A stretch of 64,000 nucleotides of DNA from Mycolicibacterium frederiksbergense (lineage in GTDB: Bacteria; Actinomycetota; Actinomycetes; Mycobacteriales; Mycobacteriaceae). Of this stretch, positions 52,248 through 59,915 are shown in pieces. The DNA lies in NCBI RefSeq assembly GCF_029893345.1, contig NZ_JARXVE010000001.1, positions 744,001 through 808,000 of the forward strand, given 5' to 3'. A program made the translations under genes and the position numbers. Within the stretch, counting starts at the first letter, position 1. Each line of letters opens with the position of its first letter. The notes under the pieces were generated by a model. The model was not told the origin of the DNA and searched no databases. It was given only the letters and a program-made list of their open reading frames with translations.

Positions 52248-52802
52248 CTACGAAGGTGGCGGCGGGTAATCGGGGCTCTTAGGGGAATGAATGGTCAATA
52301 CCGCCTGGGTTCCGTTGGGTCCGCCACGGTACGTGTGCGGACTGTCACTGACCCAAGTGACTGTATCTCCGGAGCAAGCGTGTTGCTCTGAACCACGCGG
52401 GCCCGCGTCGATCGTTCCGGTAACAACGTGGATGCTCTCTCTCACCCCTGACCCGTGTGCCGGTGAAGTGCGGACTCCTTCAGGTGCAATCGTGAGCCAG
52501 AAAACCTCCGTAGTAGCACCATCGGTGTGGTGTTCAACGTGAAGGAGTGACACATCGATGCCCTCGCTACTGCTCTCAGTTCCAGACTGTTCGCCAAGTA
52601 GCGCAGTCAGCGGGACGCCGAGCTGACCCGCGATCGCGTACAACGTATCGAGAGTCGGATTGCGCTGCCCTGCTTCGAGTTCGGACAATGACCCCTTGCC
52701 GATGCCGGCACGCCGCGCGAGTTCGGATAATGACAGTCCGCGGTCGGCGCGAAGGGCCGTAATCCGCGCGGCGACCACGCGCCGACGGCCATCGTTTTCC
52801 AT
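52248..52802 (-). CDS. XRE-cupin transcriptional regulator
   Basis: A 184-residue regulator: an XRE HTH (RITALRADRGLSLSELARRA, IGKGSLSELEAGQRNPTLDT) and a C-terminal cupin sensor domain (ESIHVVTGTIDAGPRG). ATG 52802 (MENDGRRRV) is preferred over the frame's earlier GTG. It is divergent from the BenE-type transporter, with a perfect 16-bp palindrome between the starts, and probably represses it. Confidence 0.88.
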   Translation of the reverse strand: MENDGRRRVVAARITALRADRGLSLSELARRAGIGKGSLSELEAGQRNPTLDTLYAIAGQLGVPLTALLGEQSGTESSSEGIDVSLLHVEHHTDGATTEVFWLTIAPEGVRTSPAHGSGVRESIHVVTGTIDAGPRGSEQHACSGDTVTWVSDSPHTYRGGPNGTQAVLTIHSPKSPDYPPPPS

Positions 52803-52818
52803 TAGTGCAGTATGGTCC

Positions 52819-52834
52819 GTTCCGTATACGGAAC
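52819..52834. promoter_or_regulatory. Perfect palindrome GTTCCGTATACGGAAC
   Basis: A 16-bp perfect inverted repeat in the 53-bp gap between the XRE-cupin and BenE genes. It is the obvious candidate operator for the XRE-cupin protein. Confidence 0.8.
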
Positions 52835-52855
52835 ACACCAGTTATCATCGGCTGG

Positions 52856-54055
52856 ATGACTTCAACATCCACATCCCTCAGTTCGACGGCGCAGCCGATC
52901 GTCGCGGGGCTAGTCACAGCCCTCGTCGGATTCACCTCGTCGTTCGCGGTGGTTATCGCCGGACTGCGGGCGACCGGCGCCGATCCGCCCCAGGCGGCGT
53001 CGGGACTATTTGCACTCACGGTGGTCTTCGCGCTCGGATCCATCCTGCTCAGTCTGCGGTTCCGGATGCCCATCACTCTCGCCTGGTCGACTCCGGGTGC
53101 TGCGATGCTGGCTGGCGCAGGGGCGGTGCCAGGCGGGTGGTCTGCTGCCATAGGCGCGTTTCTGATGGTCGGAATCGCCATCGTTGCCACTGGCTACATT
53201 CCCGTCCTCGGTGACCTAGTCGCCAGGATCCCGACACCGCTCGCCCAAGCGATGCTTGCCGGTGTGCTGATGGTGTTATGCCTGGCGCCGGTGAAATCAC
53301 TCAGCGTGCAGCCCTGGCTGACGCTTCCGATTCTGGTGGTGTGGCTAATGACACTGCGGTGGCTGCCACGGTGGGCGTTGCCGTTGACGCTAGTAACCGC
53401 ACTGCTCGTAATCGGCTTCGAACTTGCGCTCCACGGTGGAGGCCTTCATCCGTCCGACGGTCAAAGTTGGTGGCCGATTGTCGAATTCACGATGCCAACC
53501 TTCACCCTGCAATCGCTGATCGGTACTGCGGTGCCACTCTATATCGTGACCATGGCAACGCAGAATGTCCCGGGTGTCACAGTGCTTAAGTCATTCGGGT
53601 ACGACGCGCCGTGGCGGGCGTCAATGTCGGTGACCGGGTTCGGGACGATGCTTGTCGCACCGTTCGGCGGACATGCGATCAACCTTGCGGCCCTGTCGGC
53701 AGCACTCGCGGCCGGTGACGATGCGGGCGCCGACCGCTCCCGCCGGTGGATAGCAGGCGTCAGCGCTGGAGTCTTTTATCTGATGATGGCGCTGTTGTCC
53801 GGTGGCCTGACCGTTATGGCAGCCGTGGCACCCGATGGTCTAATCGAAGCTGTCGCAGGCCTGGCCCTGTTGGGAACTTTCGCGGCTGCAGCGTTTGGAG
53901 CTCTCACCGTAGCGGAAACGCGAATTCCTGCAGCACTGACATTTGTCACTGCTGCGGCAGGAGTCACCATCGCTGGTATCGGAGGAGCCTTCTGGGGCCT
54001 CGTCATTGGTCTCGTCACGCACACAGTGCTGGCACGGCAGAGCCAAGACAAGTAA
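52856..54055 (+). CDS. BenE-family (benzoate/H+) transporter
   Basis: A 399-residue inner-membrane transporter of the BenE family with about twelve helices. ATG 52856 gives MTSTSTSLSSTAQPIVAGLV. Typical sequence: ALVGFTSSFAVVIAGLRATG in helix 1, PITLAWSTPGAAMLA in helix 3, and VAPFGGHAINLAALSAALAA in helix 8-9. The true substrate may not be benzoate, since no aromatic-degradation genes are adjacent. It is likely controlled by the divergent XRE-cupin protein. Confidence 0.88.
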   Translation: MTSTSTSLSSTAQPIVAGLVTALVGFTSSFAVVIAGLRATGADPPQAASGLFALTVVFALGSILLSLRFRMPITLAWSTPGAAMLAGAGAVPGGWSAAIGAFLMVGIAIVATGYIPVLGDLVARIPTPLAQAMLAGVLMVLCLAPVKSLSVQPWLTLPILVVWLMTLRWLPRWALPLTLVTALLVIGFELALHGGGLHPSDGQSWWPIVEFTMPTFTLQSLIGTAVPLYIVTMATQNVPGVTVLKSFGYDAPWRASMSVTGFGTMLVAPFGGHAINLAALSAALAAGDDAGADRSRRWIAGVSAGVFYLMMALLSGGLTVMAAVAPDGLIEAVAGLALLGTFAAAAFGALTVAETRIPAALTFVTAAAGVTIAGIGGAFWGLVIGLVTHTVLARQSQDK

Positions 54056-54066
54056 TAGCAAGGCCG

Positions 54067-54109
54067 GGGGTTACCAGTAAAGTACGCCGTTTTCATCAGA
54101 TGAATCACG
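54067..54109 (+). repeat. Dispersed repeat, copy O
   Basis: GGGGTTACCAGTA, core AAGTACGCCGT, palindrome TTTTCATCAGATGAATCAC. It begins 12 bp after the BenE stop. This is the last copy I see before the right edge. Confidence 0.85.
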
Positions 54110-54363
54110 GACTCGTCACGTGGCCCCGCCCGACGCAAGCGCCATCCATTCAAGTGCGTCGATCACTAGGCCGGCACGTTCGAACTATCTCTGAGCATCC
54201 GCGCGGGCCCGATGATGCCATCCGTGATACAGACTTTGGTCGTCGGCGGACTGAGCCTTCGGCCATGCCGAGCAGGTTTGAAATCCCCCGAGTCTGGATA
54301 CACCCCCGTGGAACAGAAGGTAATCACTCCTGCACAACAGGAGTATGGCGGAGGGAGCTTGAC

Positions 54364-54819
54364 ATGAAGTTCTCGCAGATCACATTGAAATCAATGGCAG
54401 CTGCTGCTGGGATCGCGACAGCCGGAGTCTTGGCGGCGACACCAGCGTTCGCCGACGCCGAAGTGCTGCAGTTTGGCCAAACGGCAGAGATTCCCAGTCC
54501 AGGTGGCGCCATCAGCTACACCGTGAGTAACTTGCGACCCAGCGGTCACAACGACGGCATTTGGTACTCCGATGTAACGGCCCAAGCTGTGAGCGGCTCC
54601 CCGACTCCGAACATTTCCGATTTCAACGCGCGGGCTCTCAACAGCTCCACCTACGCGGATATGAAGGGAAACGAGACGGACGGCCTTCCTAACGTACCGA
54701 TCGCGCCGGGCGGGCAAACATCCGGCAGGATCTACTTCGACGTTAGAGGCGGCACAGCACCCGACAGCGTTGTTTATCGGGATGCCGGGGGTACCGACAA
54801 GGTCGTCTGGAGGAGCTAA
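54364..54819 (+). CDS. MPT63-like secreted immunogenic protein (DUF1942)
   Basis: A 151-residue exported protein. It has a Sec signal peptide (MKFSQITLKSMAAAAGIATA, cleaved after TPAFA) and a small beta-sandwich domain with LQFGQTAEIPSPGGAISYTV, GIWYSDVTAQAVSG and GRIYFDVRGGTAPDSVVYRD. This matches the DUF1942/MPT63 family, which is largely mycobacterial. MPT63 has an immunoglobulin-like fold of unknown function. A GGAGGGAG ribosome site sits 6 nt before the ATG. Confidence 0.85.
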   Translation: MKFSQITLKSMAAAAGIATAGVLAATPAFADAEVLQFGQTAEIPSPGGAISYTVSNLRPSGHNDGIWYSDVTAQAVSGSPTPNISDFNARALNSSTYADMKGNETDGLPNVPIAPGGQTSGRIYFDVRGGTAPDSVVYRDAGGTDKVVWRS

Positions 54820-55097
54820 CCGACTTGACGCCTCCGAGCAGGTTGTCCCTCAGGCACCACCGGGGCTCGTGCTGACCGCTATTGAGTGCCAGCACAATTG
54901 AGAATAATCCGCTGTTGTTGGGATGCCGCGACATTGATGTGGGATTGGCCAGCCAACACCGCTGAGATCACATTTCACATTGCGTGTACAGCTTCTCCAC
55001 AGCGGTGCTAGCGTGCGCATTGACTCAGCCGTCAATGGATGGGACCACGGAATCCAAACGATCCGTTGCACAATCAAATAATCCAGCAGAGGAACCA

Positions 55098-55565
55098 ATG
55101 ACCCGCAACGAGGGAACCCCGTTCGACACGCAGCCCCAGTACCCGTCCGAACCCGTCGGCGCGACCGATCCAGGCGATCTCACGCTGCCCTTGTACGGAG
55201 CGACATTCAGCCAAGCTGTATCACGGTTCTTCCACAGCTACGCCCGCTTCTCCGGCCGCGCGTCGCGCAGTGAATACTGGTGGGCCACGCTGGCACTCGG
55301 AATGGTCGCCCTTCTCTGCGGGGCATTCGTCGCCATAGCCGGAGATAACAGCACACTCAGCATCTTGTCCCTGGTAATCCTGGTGGCATTCGTGCTGGCG
55401 TGCATGGTTCCCAGCTGGGCACTCATGGTCCGCAGGCTCCATGACGCCGACCTGTCAGGATGGATGTCCCTGCTAATCCTGTTGCCCTACATCGGATCCG
55501 TGATCCAGATCGTCTTCGGCGTACTGCCCTCCAAGCCCCTCGGAGAACGTTTCGATCACGATTGA
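55098..55565 (+). CDS. DUF805 membrane protein
   Basis: A 155-residue protein from ATG 55098. DUF805 starts at YARFSGRASRSEYWWATLAL, with helices that follow, LMVRRLHDADLSGWMSLLIL and a final helix IGSVIQIVFGVLPSKPLGER. About 40 mostly polar residues precede the domain on the cytoplasmic side. The function of the family is unknown. Alternative starts upstream are less likely. Confidence 0.85.
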   Translation: MTRNEGTPFDTQPQYPSEPVGATDPGDLTLPLYGATFSQAVSRFFHSYARFSGRASRSEYWWATLALGMVALLCGAFVAIAGDNSTLSILSLVILVAFVLACMVPSWALMVRRLHDADLSGWMSLLILLPYIGSVIQIVFGVLPSKPLGERFDHD

Positions 55566-55706
55566 GGATCGCCCGCAGTCATCGATCGGGCGAAAGCTAC
55601 TGGCTGACTGCGTGTTTGGGCAGATTGCGATCAGTGGCGACCAACCGGCATTGGACATCACGGAAACGCGACGACCGCCGTCGGTCATGCGGTAACACTG
55701 TTGGAC

Positions 55707-56357
55707 ATGACGATTGCAGAGGACGTCAGGGCCGAACGGGCGGCCTTCACGGAATCGTTGATCGAGCTGGGTCCGTCGGCTCCCACCGCGTGCGGTGATT
55801 GGACTGCACTAGAGCTTGCGGCCCACGTCGTGGGTGAGGAACGCAACGGTGGTGTGACGACCTTTATCGCTCGATCCCTGGTGGTACGTGGCGTTTCGAT
55901 GCCGGCCCCACCAAACCTGGTCGACACCGCCCTTCGTTTGGAGCGACGCCGCGGTTTTACGGCACTGATCGACCGGTTGCGTCGGCCCATGCCGCGGCTG
56001 CTGCTGCGGCCGCGGGTGGCGCCACTGGCTCTGTTCGAGTACTGGACGCATCACGACGATCTCATCGGCTTCAACGATGGAGCCCACGCCGTGCCGGCAA
56101 CGCTCGCGGAGGTCATTCCACTCGTGTTGAGTTATCAGCTCAAGCAACTGCCCACCGGCATCCGGCTGACGGTCGGCACCAACGACGGCAACCACCGGTG
56201 GTCGGTCGGGCCCAAGTCGGGTTCAGAGGTGATTCTCGGCGGCGCTCCCCCGGACCTGGTCCGATGGCTGTCGGGGCGTCGAGTGCCAGGCGAAATCACC
56301 ATGACCGGACCCGACAGCACCGTGCGGGCGCTACGCGCGTTCGAGGGTCAAGTGTGA
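55707..56357 (+). CDS. TIGR03085-like (mycothiol-dependent isomerase-fold) protein
   Basis: A 216-residue MDMPI/DinB-superfamily protein. Features: AFTESLIELGPSAPTACGDW, TALELAAHVVGEERNGGV with the first His, and FEYWTHHDDLIGFN with later His ligands. Mycothiol- and metal-dependent chemistry is plausible, since these proteins are widespread in mycothiol producers. Monocistronic on the plus strand. Confidence 0.82.
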   Translation: MTIAEDVRAERAAFTESLIELGPSAPTACGDWTALELAAHVVGEERNGGVTTFIARSLVVRGVSMPAPPNLVDTALRLERRRGFTALIDRLRRPMPRLLLRPRVAPLALFEYWTHHDDLIGFNDGAHAVPATLAEVIPLVLSYQLKQLPTGIRLTVGTNDGNHRWSVGPKSGSEVILGGAPPDLVRWLSGRRVPGEITMTGPDSTVRALRAFEGQV

Positions 56358-56427
56358 CTGTCGGAAACCGCGTAACGACTGCCCGGTCTCGTGATACCAA
56401 CGAGTGACGCAGGCACGTTACTCCGCC

Positions 56428-56808
56428 TCAGGACATGAGCAGGAGCGCAGACGTGATGAGCATGACGACGGCGGTGACGCCATGGACTCCCCAGGCGATC
56501 GACTTCGGGCCGCCGTTGCGAAGCACAATGGTCGCGTCCGCGAGCGGAATGATCGTGGCGGCCAACATCACCCAGCCGACGAGGTGGGTCGCGCCCGCCA
56601 CCATCAGGATGATGACGAACACCCCTGATGCGATGTCGCGCACGCCCTTGACGCTCAAGTAGGCGCGAACGGACGACTGATCCAGATCTGGTAGCACACC
56701 GTAGCCGGCGGCGGCGACGCGCGGCGCGACGAGGAAGCGTGCGCCGATGAAGATGATGCCCGCGGCGATGAGTCCGGTAAGCGTGTAGCCGATGGCGGTA
56801 ACAGTCAT
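56428..56808 (-). CDS. DUF4267 membrane protein
   Basis: A 126-residue protein from ATG 56808 with four helices (GYTLTGLIAAGIIFIGARFL; VRDIASGVFVIILMVAGATH; a third near VGWVMLAATIIPLADATIVL; and a C-terminal one). This matches DUF4267, often found with NIPSNAP and TetR genes in actinobacteria. It is separated from the NIPSNAP gene by 22 bp and probably co-transcribed. Confidence 0.78.
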   Translation of the reverse strand: MTVTAIGYTLTGLIAAGIIFIGARFLVAPRVAAAGYGVLPDLDQSSVRAYLSVKGVRDIASGVFVIILMVAGATHLVGWVMLAATIIPLADATIVLRNGGPKSIAWGVHGVTAVVMLITSALLLMS

Positions 56809-56830
56809 GTCGAACGCTCCTGGGGTTTCG

Positions 56831-57148
56831 CTAGTGAATCGGTGAAAACGATGTCGGGTCAAGCAGTATCGACTGAACGTCGACGATCTCGTCGACATCG
56901 AAACCTGCCATGTCGGCGGCGAATTCTGGGCTGGACATGACCTGTCGCGTTACTTGTTCGGGGTCGGCGCCCAGTGGGTAGCCGATCAGGGCCACGAGTC
57001 GATTCGCGTCGTCGCTTCGCTCTGTCCACACACCGTGGGTGGTGACCCCGAACGTCGTGAAGGTGGCCAGGTGGCGGGCCCAGTGAACCGTCGCGTACTG
57101 CTGCAGCGCTTCAGGCGATCGCAGAGTGTAGATCCTGATCTGAAACAT
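56831..57148 (-). CDS. NIPSNAP family protein
   Basis: A 105-residue ferredoxin-like-fold protein: MFQIRIYTLRSPEALQQYAT, HWARHLATFTTFGVTTHGVW and EVTRQ-like region near DPEQVTRQVMSSPEFAADM. NIPSNAP proteins are small dimeric alpha+beta barrels of uncertain role. It is the middle gene of a minus-strand DUF1772-NIPSNAP-DUF4267 group. Confidence 0.85.
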   Translation of the reverse strand: MFQIRIYTLRSPEALQQYATVHWARHLATFTTFGVTTHGVWTERSDDANRLVALIGYPLGADPEQVTRQVMSSPEFAADMAGFDVDEIVDVQSILLDPTSFSPIH

Positions 57149-57202
57149 CGAAGTCGTTCTCCTTCAGCTGAATTCGTCTGGTGTAGATCTGTGGGCGGCG
57201 CG

Positions 57203-57670
57203 TCAGATCATCAGCACCACGCATAGGGCGGCCACCGCCAGGCCTTGCAGCACCGCGCGAGCATCAATGATCGAGTCCCACTTCGCCTGTAGCGCACGCC
57301 CGTTCGGGAGCGTCTGGCTTGCTTCGGCCGCCGACGTCAGTTGCCGATTGATGGGTGCGCTCACCTGCGTGTAGAGCACAAGCCAGATCAACAGCAGGAT
57401 CAACGCGGCGCCCGCCACGATCGCCTGCGCCCAGTGCGCGGCCAGCACGGCGCTCACCGCGGTGGCGACAATCCCGAGCACCCCGGGAACGGGCATCCGC
57501 CGGTCTCCGTATCTGTGCACGTGTCCCGTGACCGCGACCAGGGCACTGTCGTCGACCGACGCCAGGGCCGGTCGCAGCACCATCGCACAGAACACATCGG
57601 TGCCATAGACCACCGCGGTGCCCAGCACCGCGACCAGTGCGGCGAGGCGAGTGATGAGGTCCAAAGTCAT
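57203..57670 (-). CDS. DUF1772 (anthrone-oxygenase-like) membrane protein
   Basis: A 155-residue four-helix membrane protein from ATG 57670 (MTLDLITRLAALVAVLGTAV). It has GTDVFCAMVLRPALASVD and SAPINRQLTSAAEASQTLPN, typical of DUF1772. It leads the group and is divergent from a TetR gene across a strong palindrome. Confidence 0.78.
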   Translation of the reverse strand: MTLDLITRLAALVAVLGTAVVYGTDVFCAMVLRPALASVDDSALVAVTGHVHRYGDRRMPVPGVLGIVATAVSAVLAAHWAQAIVAGAALILLLIWLVLYTQVSAPINRQLTSAAEASQTLPNGRALQAKWDSIIDARAVLQGLAVAALCVVLMI

Positions 57671-57732
57671 GTCGCAACTCCTCTCATGGACAACTGCTAG
57701 CAACGCTAACCCCCGATTCGCCCCGCGTCAAT

Positions 57733-57759
57733 AGCATTGCTAGTTTTTCTAGCCGTGCT
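57733..57759. promoter_or_regulatory. Extended palindrome with GCTAG-N5-CTAGC core
   Basis: The core GCTAG-TTTTT-CTAGC (57739-57753) is flanked by symmetric AGCA and TGCT outer arms two bases away, giving a 27-bp dyad. A single GCTAGCAACGCTAA half-site cluster lies at about 57696. It sits 11 bp before the TetR start, and is the likely TetR operator for both divergent units. Confidence 0.75.
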
Positions 57760-57770
57760 ACCCTCGGTGC

Positions 57771-58373
57771 ATGGGTATCGAGGATCGTCGTGAGCGTGAC
57801 CGGGCCGCCCGGAGGCAGCTGATCGTCTCCACGGCCCGGAGGTTGGCCGAGGCAGAAGGCTGGGACGCCGTCACCACCCGTCGGCTGTCCACCGAGATCG
57901 AATACAGCCAGCCCGTGTTGTACAAGCACTTCACCGGCATGGAACAGATCGCTGACGCCGTCGCCGTCGACGGGTTCGGCGAACTCGCCGATGCGATTCG
58001 GACCGCCAGCTCCGGAGCCGGCTCGTCCAGCGACGCCCTGACCCGCGGTGCGCACGCCTACCTCGACTTCGCGCGCGACAATCCGGCGGTTTATGACGCC
58101 ATGTTCACCCGCGCGACCAGCTTGCGCTTCGCCGCCCAGGACACGCCGGCTGAGCTGGTGGCCGCCTTCGCCGAGCTGCGCCAAGCGGTGGGCATGGTCG
58201 CCGACGAACAGGATGCAGACACGCTCACCGAGCTGTTCTGGGCCGCGCTGCATGGACTGGTCACCCTTAGCCGCACCGGCCGACTACGCCCCGACTACGA
58301 CTCGGACCGTGTCCAACTACTCGTCAATGAGTTCACCAGCAGACGAAGCACGTCGCGCTCGGCCAGGCAGTAG
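57771..58373 (+). CDS. TetR-family regulator
   Basis: A 200-residue TetR-type protein. The HTH is at RRQLIVSTARRLAEAEGWDA, VTTRRLSTEIEYSQPVLYKH and F. The C-terminal domain is of the TetR_C WHG type (NPAVYDAMFTRAT, LFWAALHGLVTLSRTGRLRP). It is divergent from the DUF1772 group and 15 bp upstream of the ATP-grasp gene, so it may control both sides. Confidence 0.9.
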   Translation: MGIEDRRERDRAARRQLIVSTARRLAEAEGWDAVTTRRLSTEIEYSQPVLYKHFTGMEQIADAVAVDGFGELADAIRTASSGAGSSSDALTRGAHAYLDFARDNPAVYDAMFTRATSLRFAAQDTPAELVAAFAELRQAVGMVADEQDADTLTELFWAALHGLVTLSRTGRLRPDYDSDRVQLLVNEFTSRRSTSRSARQ

Positions 58374-58388
58374 CCAGCCTGAATTACC

Positions 58389-59915
58389 ATGGCGATGGCC
58401 ACGGGCAGGGCGCACACTTATGCGATGGTGGTACGTCATTTCGCCACCGGCGGACCTGAACCCGAGCCGCGTCGCGTGCTGAACGGCCTTTCGGACATCC
58501 GCGCGTTCTTTCACACCAACACCACGCCGCTGTACTTCATCTCGCCGACCCCGTTCAACCTCCTCGGCATCGACCGCTGGGTACGAAACTTCTTCTACCT
58601 GACCTACTTTGACTCGTTCGAGGGCGTACATTCGCGCGTGTTCGTTCCCCGACAGCGCGAGCGCATCGATTTCGATTCCATGGGCGATGTGTGCAACTAC
58701 CTTCTGCGTGATCCCGAGACACTCGATTTCATCGCGCAACGAGGGCACGGTGGCAAGGCCTGCTTCGTGATGCTCGACGAGGAGACCCAGGCTCTCGCGC
58801 ACCAGGCAGGGCTCGAGGTCATGCATCCCCCGGCGGAGCTGCGCCATCGCCTGGGCTCCAAGCTCGTCATGACGCGCTTGGCCGACGCGGCGGGCGTGCC
58901 GAGTGTGCCTCACGTGATGGGCCGGATTGGTTCCTACGACGAGCTGTCGGCGCTCGCGCACAGCGCCGCGCTCGGAGATGACCTCGTCATCGAGGCCGCA
59001 TATGGCGACGCCGGCAGCGGGACGTTCTTTGTGCGCGGCCAGGGCGATTGGGACCATTGCGCCCGCGACCTGGCCGGGCGGGACGTGAAAGTCATGAAGC
59101 GCATCCGCAATGTCGAGGTGTGCCTCGAGGGCACGGTGACCCGCCACGGCACGGTGATCGGCCCGGCGATGACGAGTCTCGTCGGTTACCCGGAGGTGAC
59201 TCCGGGTAAGGGCAGCTGGTGTGGCAATGACATCTGGCACGGGGTGCTGCCGCCCGCACAGACGCGCGCCGCCCGAGAGATGGTCGGAAAACTCGGCGAG
59301 GTCCTGCGCCGCGAGGGGTACCGCGGCTACTTCGAGGTGGACCTGTTGCACGACCTGGACTCCGACCAGCTCTACCTCGGCGAGGTGAACCCGCGCCTCA
59401 GCGGCGCCACCCCGATGACGAATTTGACCACCGAGGCCTATGCCGACATGCCGCTGTTCCTCTTCCACCTGCTCGAGTACATGGACATCGAGTATGAGCT
59501 CGACATCGACGAGATCAACTCGCGCTGGGAGCGGGGCTATGGCGAGGACGAGGTCTGGGGTCAGCTGATCATCTCGGAGACCTCGCCGGATGTGGAGCTC
59601 TTCACCGCAACCCCACGCACCGGTGTGTGGCACCTCCACGACGACGGGCGTATTTCCTTTGCGCGCCCCGGCAACGACTGGGCCACGCTGCTCGACGAGT
59701 CCGAGGCGTTCTACATGCGTGTCGCGGCGCCCGGCGACTTACGCTGCGAGGGCGCTCAACTCGGCGTGCTCATCACTCCCGGGCATCTGCAGACCGACGA
59801 CTACCAACTCACCGAGCGCTGCCGGCGTTGGGTCAAAGGCATCAAGGCGCAGTTCGCCTCAACGTCTCTGGCGCCGGCCACGCCGATCGTCTCGCGGCTC
59901 GTCGCACGCGCGTGA
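58389..59915 (+). CDS. ATP-grasp ligase
   Basis: A 508-residue enzyme with an ATP-grasp core. The pre-grasp part contains LLRDPETLDFIAQRGHGGKA. Then come LRHRLGSKLVMTRLADAAGV, a DDLVIEAAYGDAGSGTFFV lysine/loop region, and the metal site YFEVDLLHDLDSDQLYLGEV followed by NPRLSGATPM (E and N ligands). An additional 130-residue C-terminal domain follows. It resembles biotin-carboxylase-like ligases that couple a carboxylate to an amine via acyl phosphate. Its stop overlaps the next start (GTGA), so it is tightly coupled to a serine hydrolase. No substrate is evident. Confidence 0.82.
   Translation: MAMATGRAHTYAMVVRHFATGGPEPEPRRVLNGLSDIRAFFHTNTTPLYFISPTPFNLLGIDRWVRNFFYLTYFDSFEGVHSRVFVPRQRERIDFDSMGDVCNYLLRDPETLDFIAQRGHGGKACFVMLDEETQALAHQAGLEVMHPPAELRHRLGSKLVMTRLADAAGVPSVPHVMGRIGSYDELSALAHSAALGDDLVIEAAYGDAGSGTFFVRGQGDWDHCARDLAGRDVKVMKRIRNVEVCLEGTVTRHGTVIGPAMTSLVGYPEVTPGKGSWCGNDIWHGVLPPAQTRAAREMVGKLGEVLRREGYRGYFEVDLLHDLDSDQLYLGEVNPRLSGATPMTNLTTEAYADMPLFLFHLLEYMDIEYELDIDEINSRWERGYGEDEVWGQLIISETSPDVELFTATPRTGVWHLHDDGRISFARPGNDWATLLDESEAFYMRVAAPGDLRCEGAQLGVLITPGHLQTDDYQLTERCRRWVKGIKAQFASTSLAPATPIVSRLVARA

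Noticed and set aside
7892..54109. Interpreting the dispersed repeats as a CRISPR array
   Set aside because: Spacing is irregular (from about 1 to 15 kb), genes lie between copies, and no cas genes are present.
7892..54109. Interpreting the repeats as integron attC sites
   Set aside because: Size and single orientation would fit, but the GTTRRRY/RYYYAAC core sites are not present and no integron integrase was found. Kept only as an analogy.
58317..59639. A 440-codon minus-strand frame opposite the ATP-grasp gene
   Set aside because: Antisense shadow; low-complexity His/Val/Arg composition and no start context.
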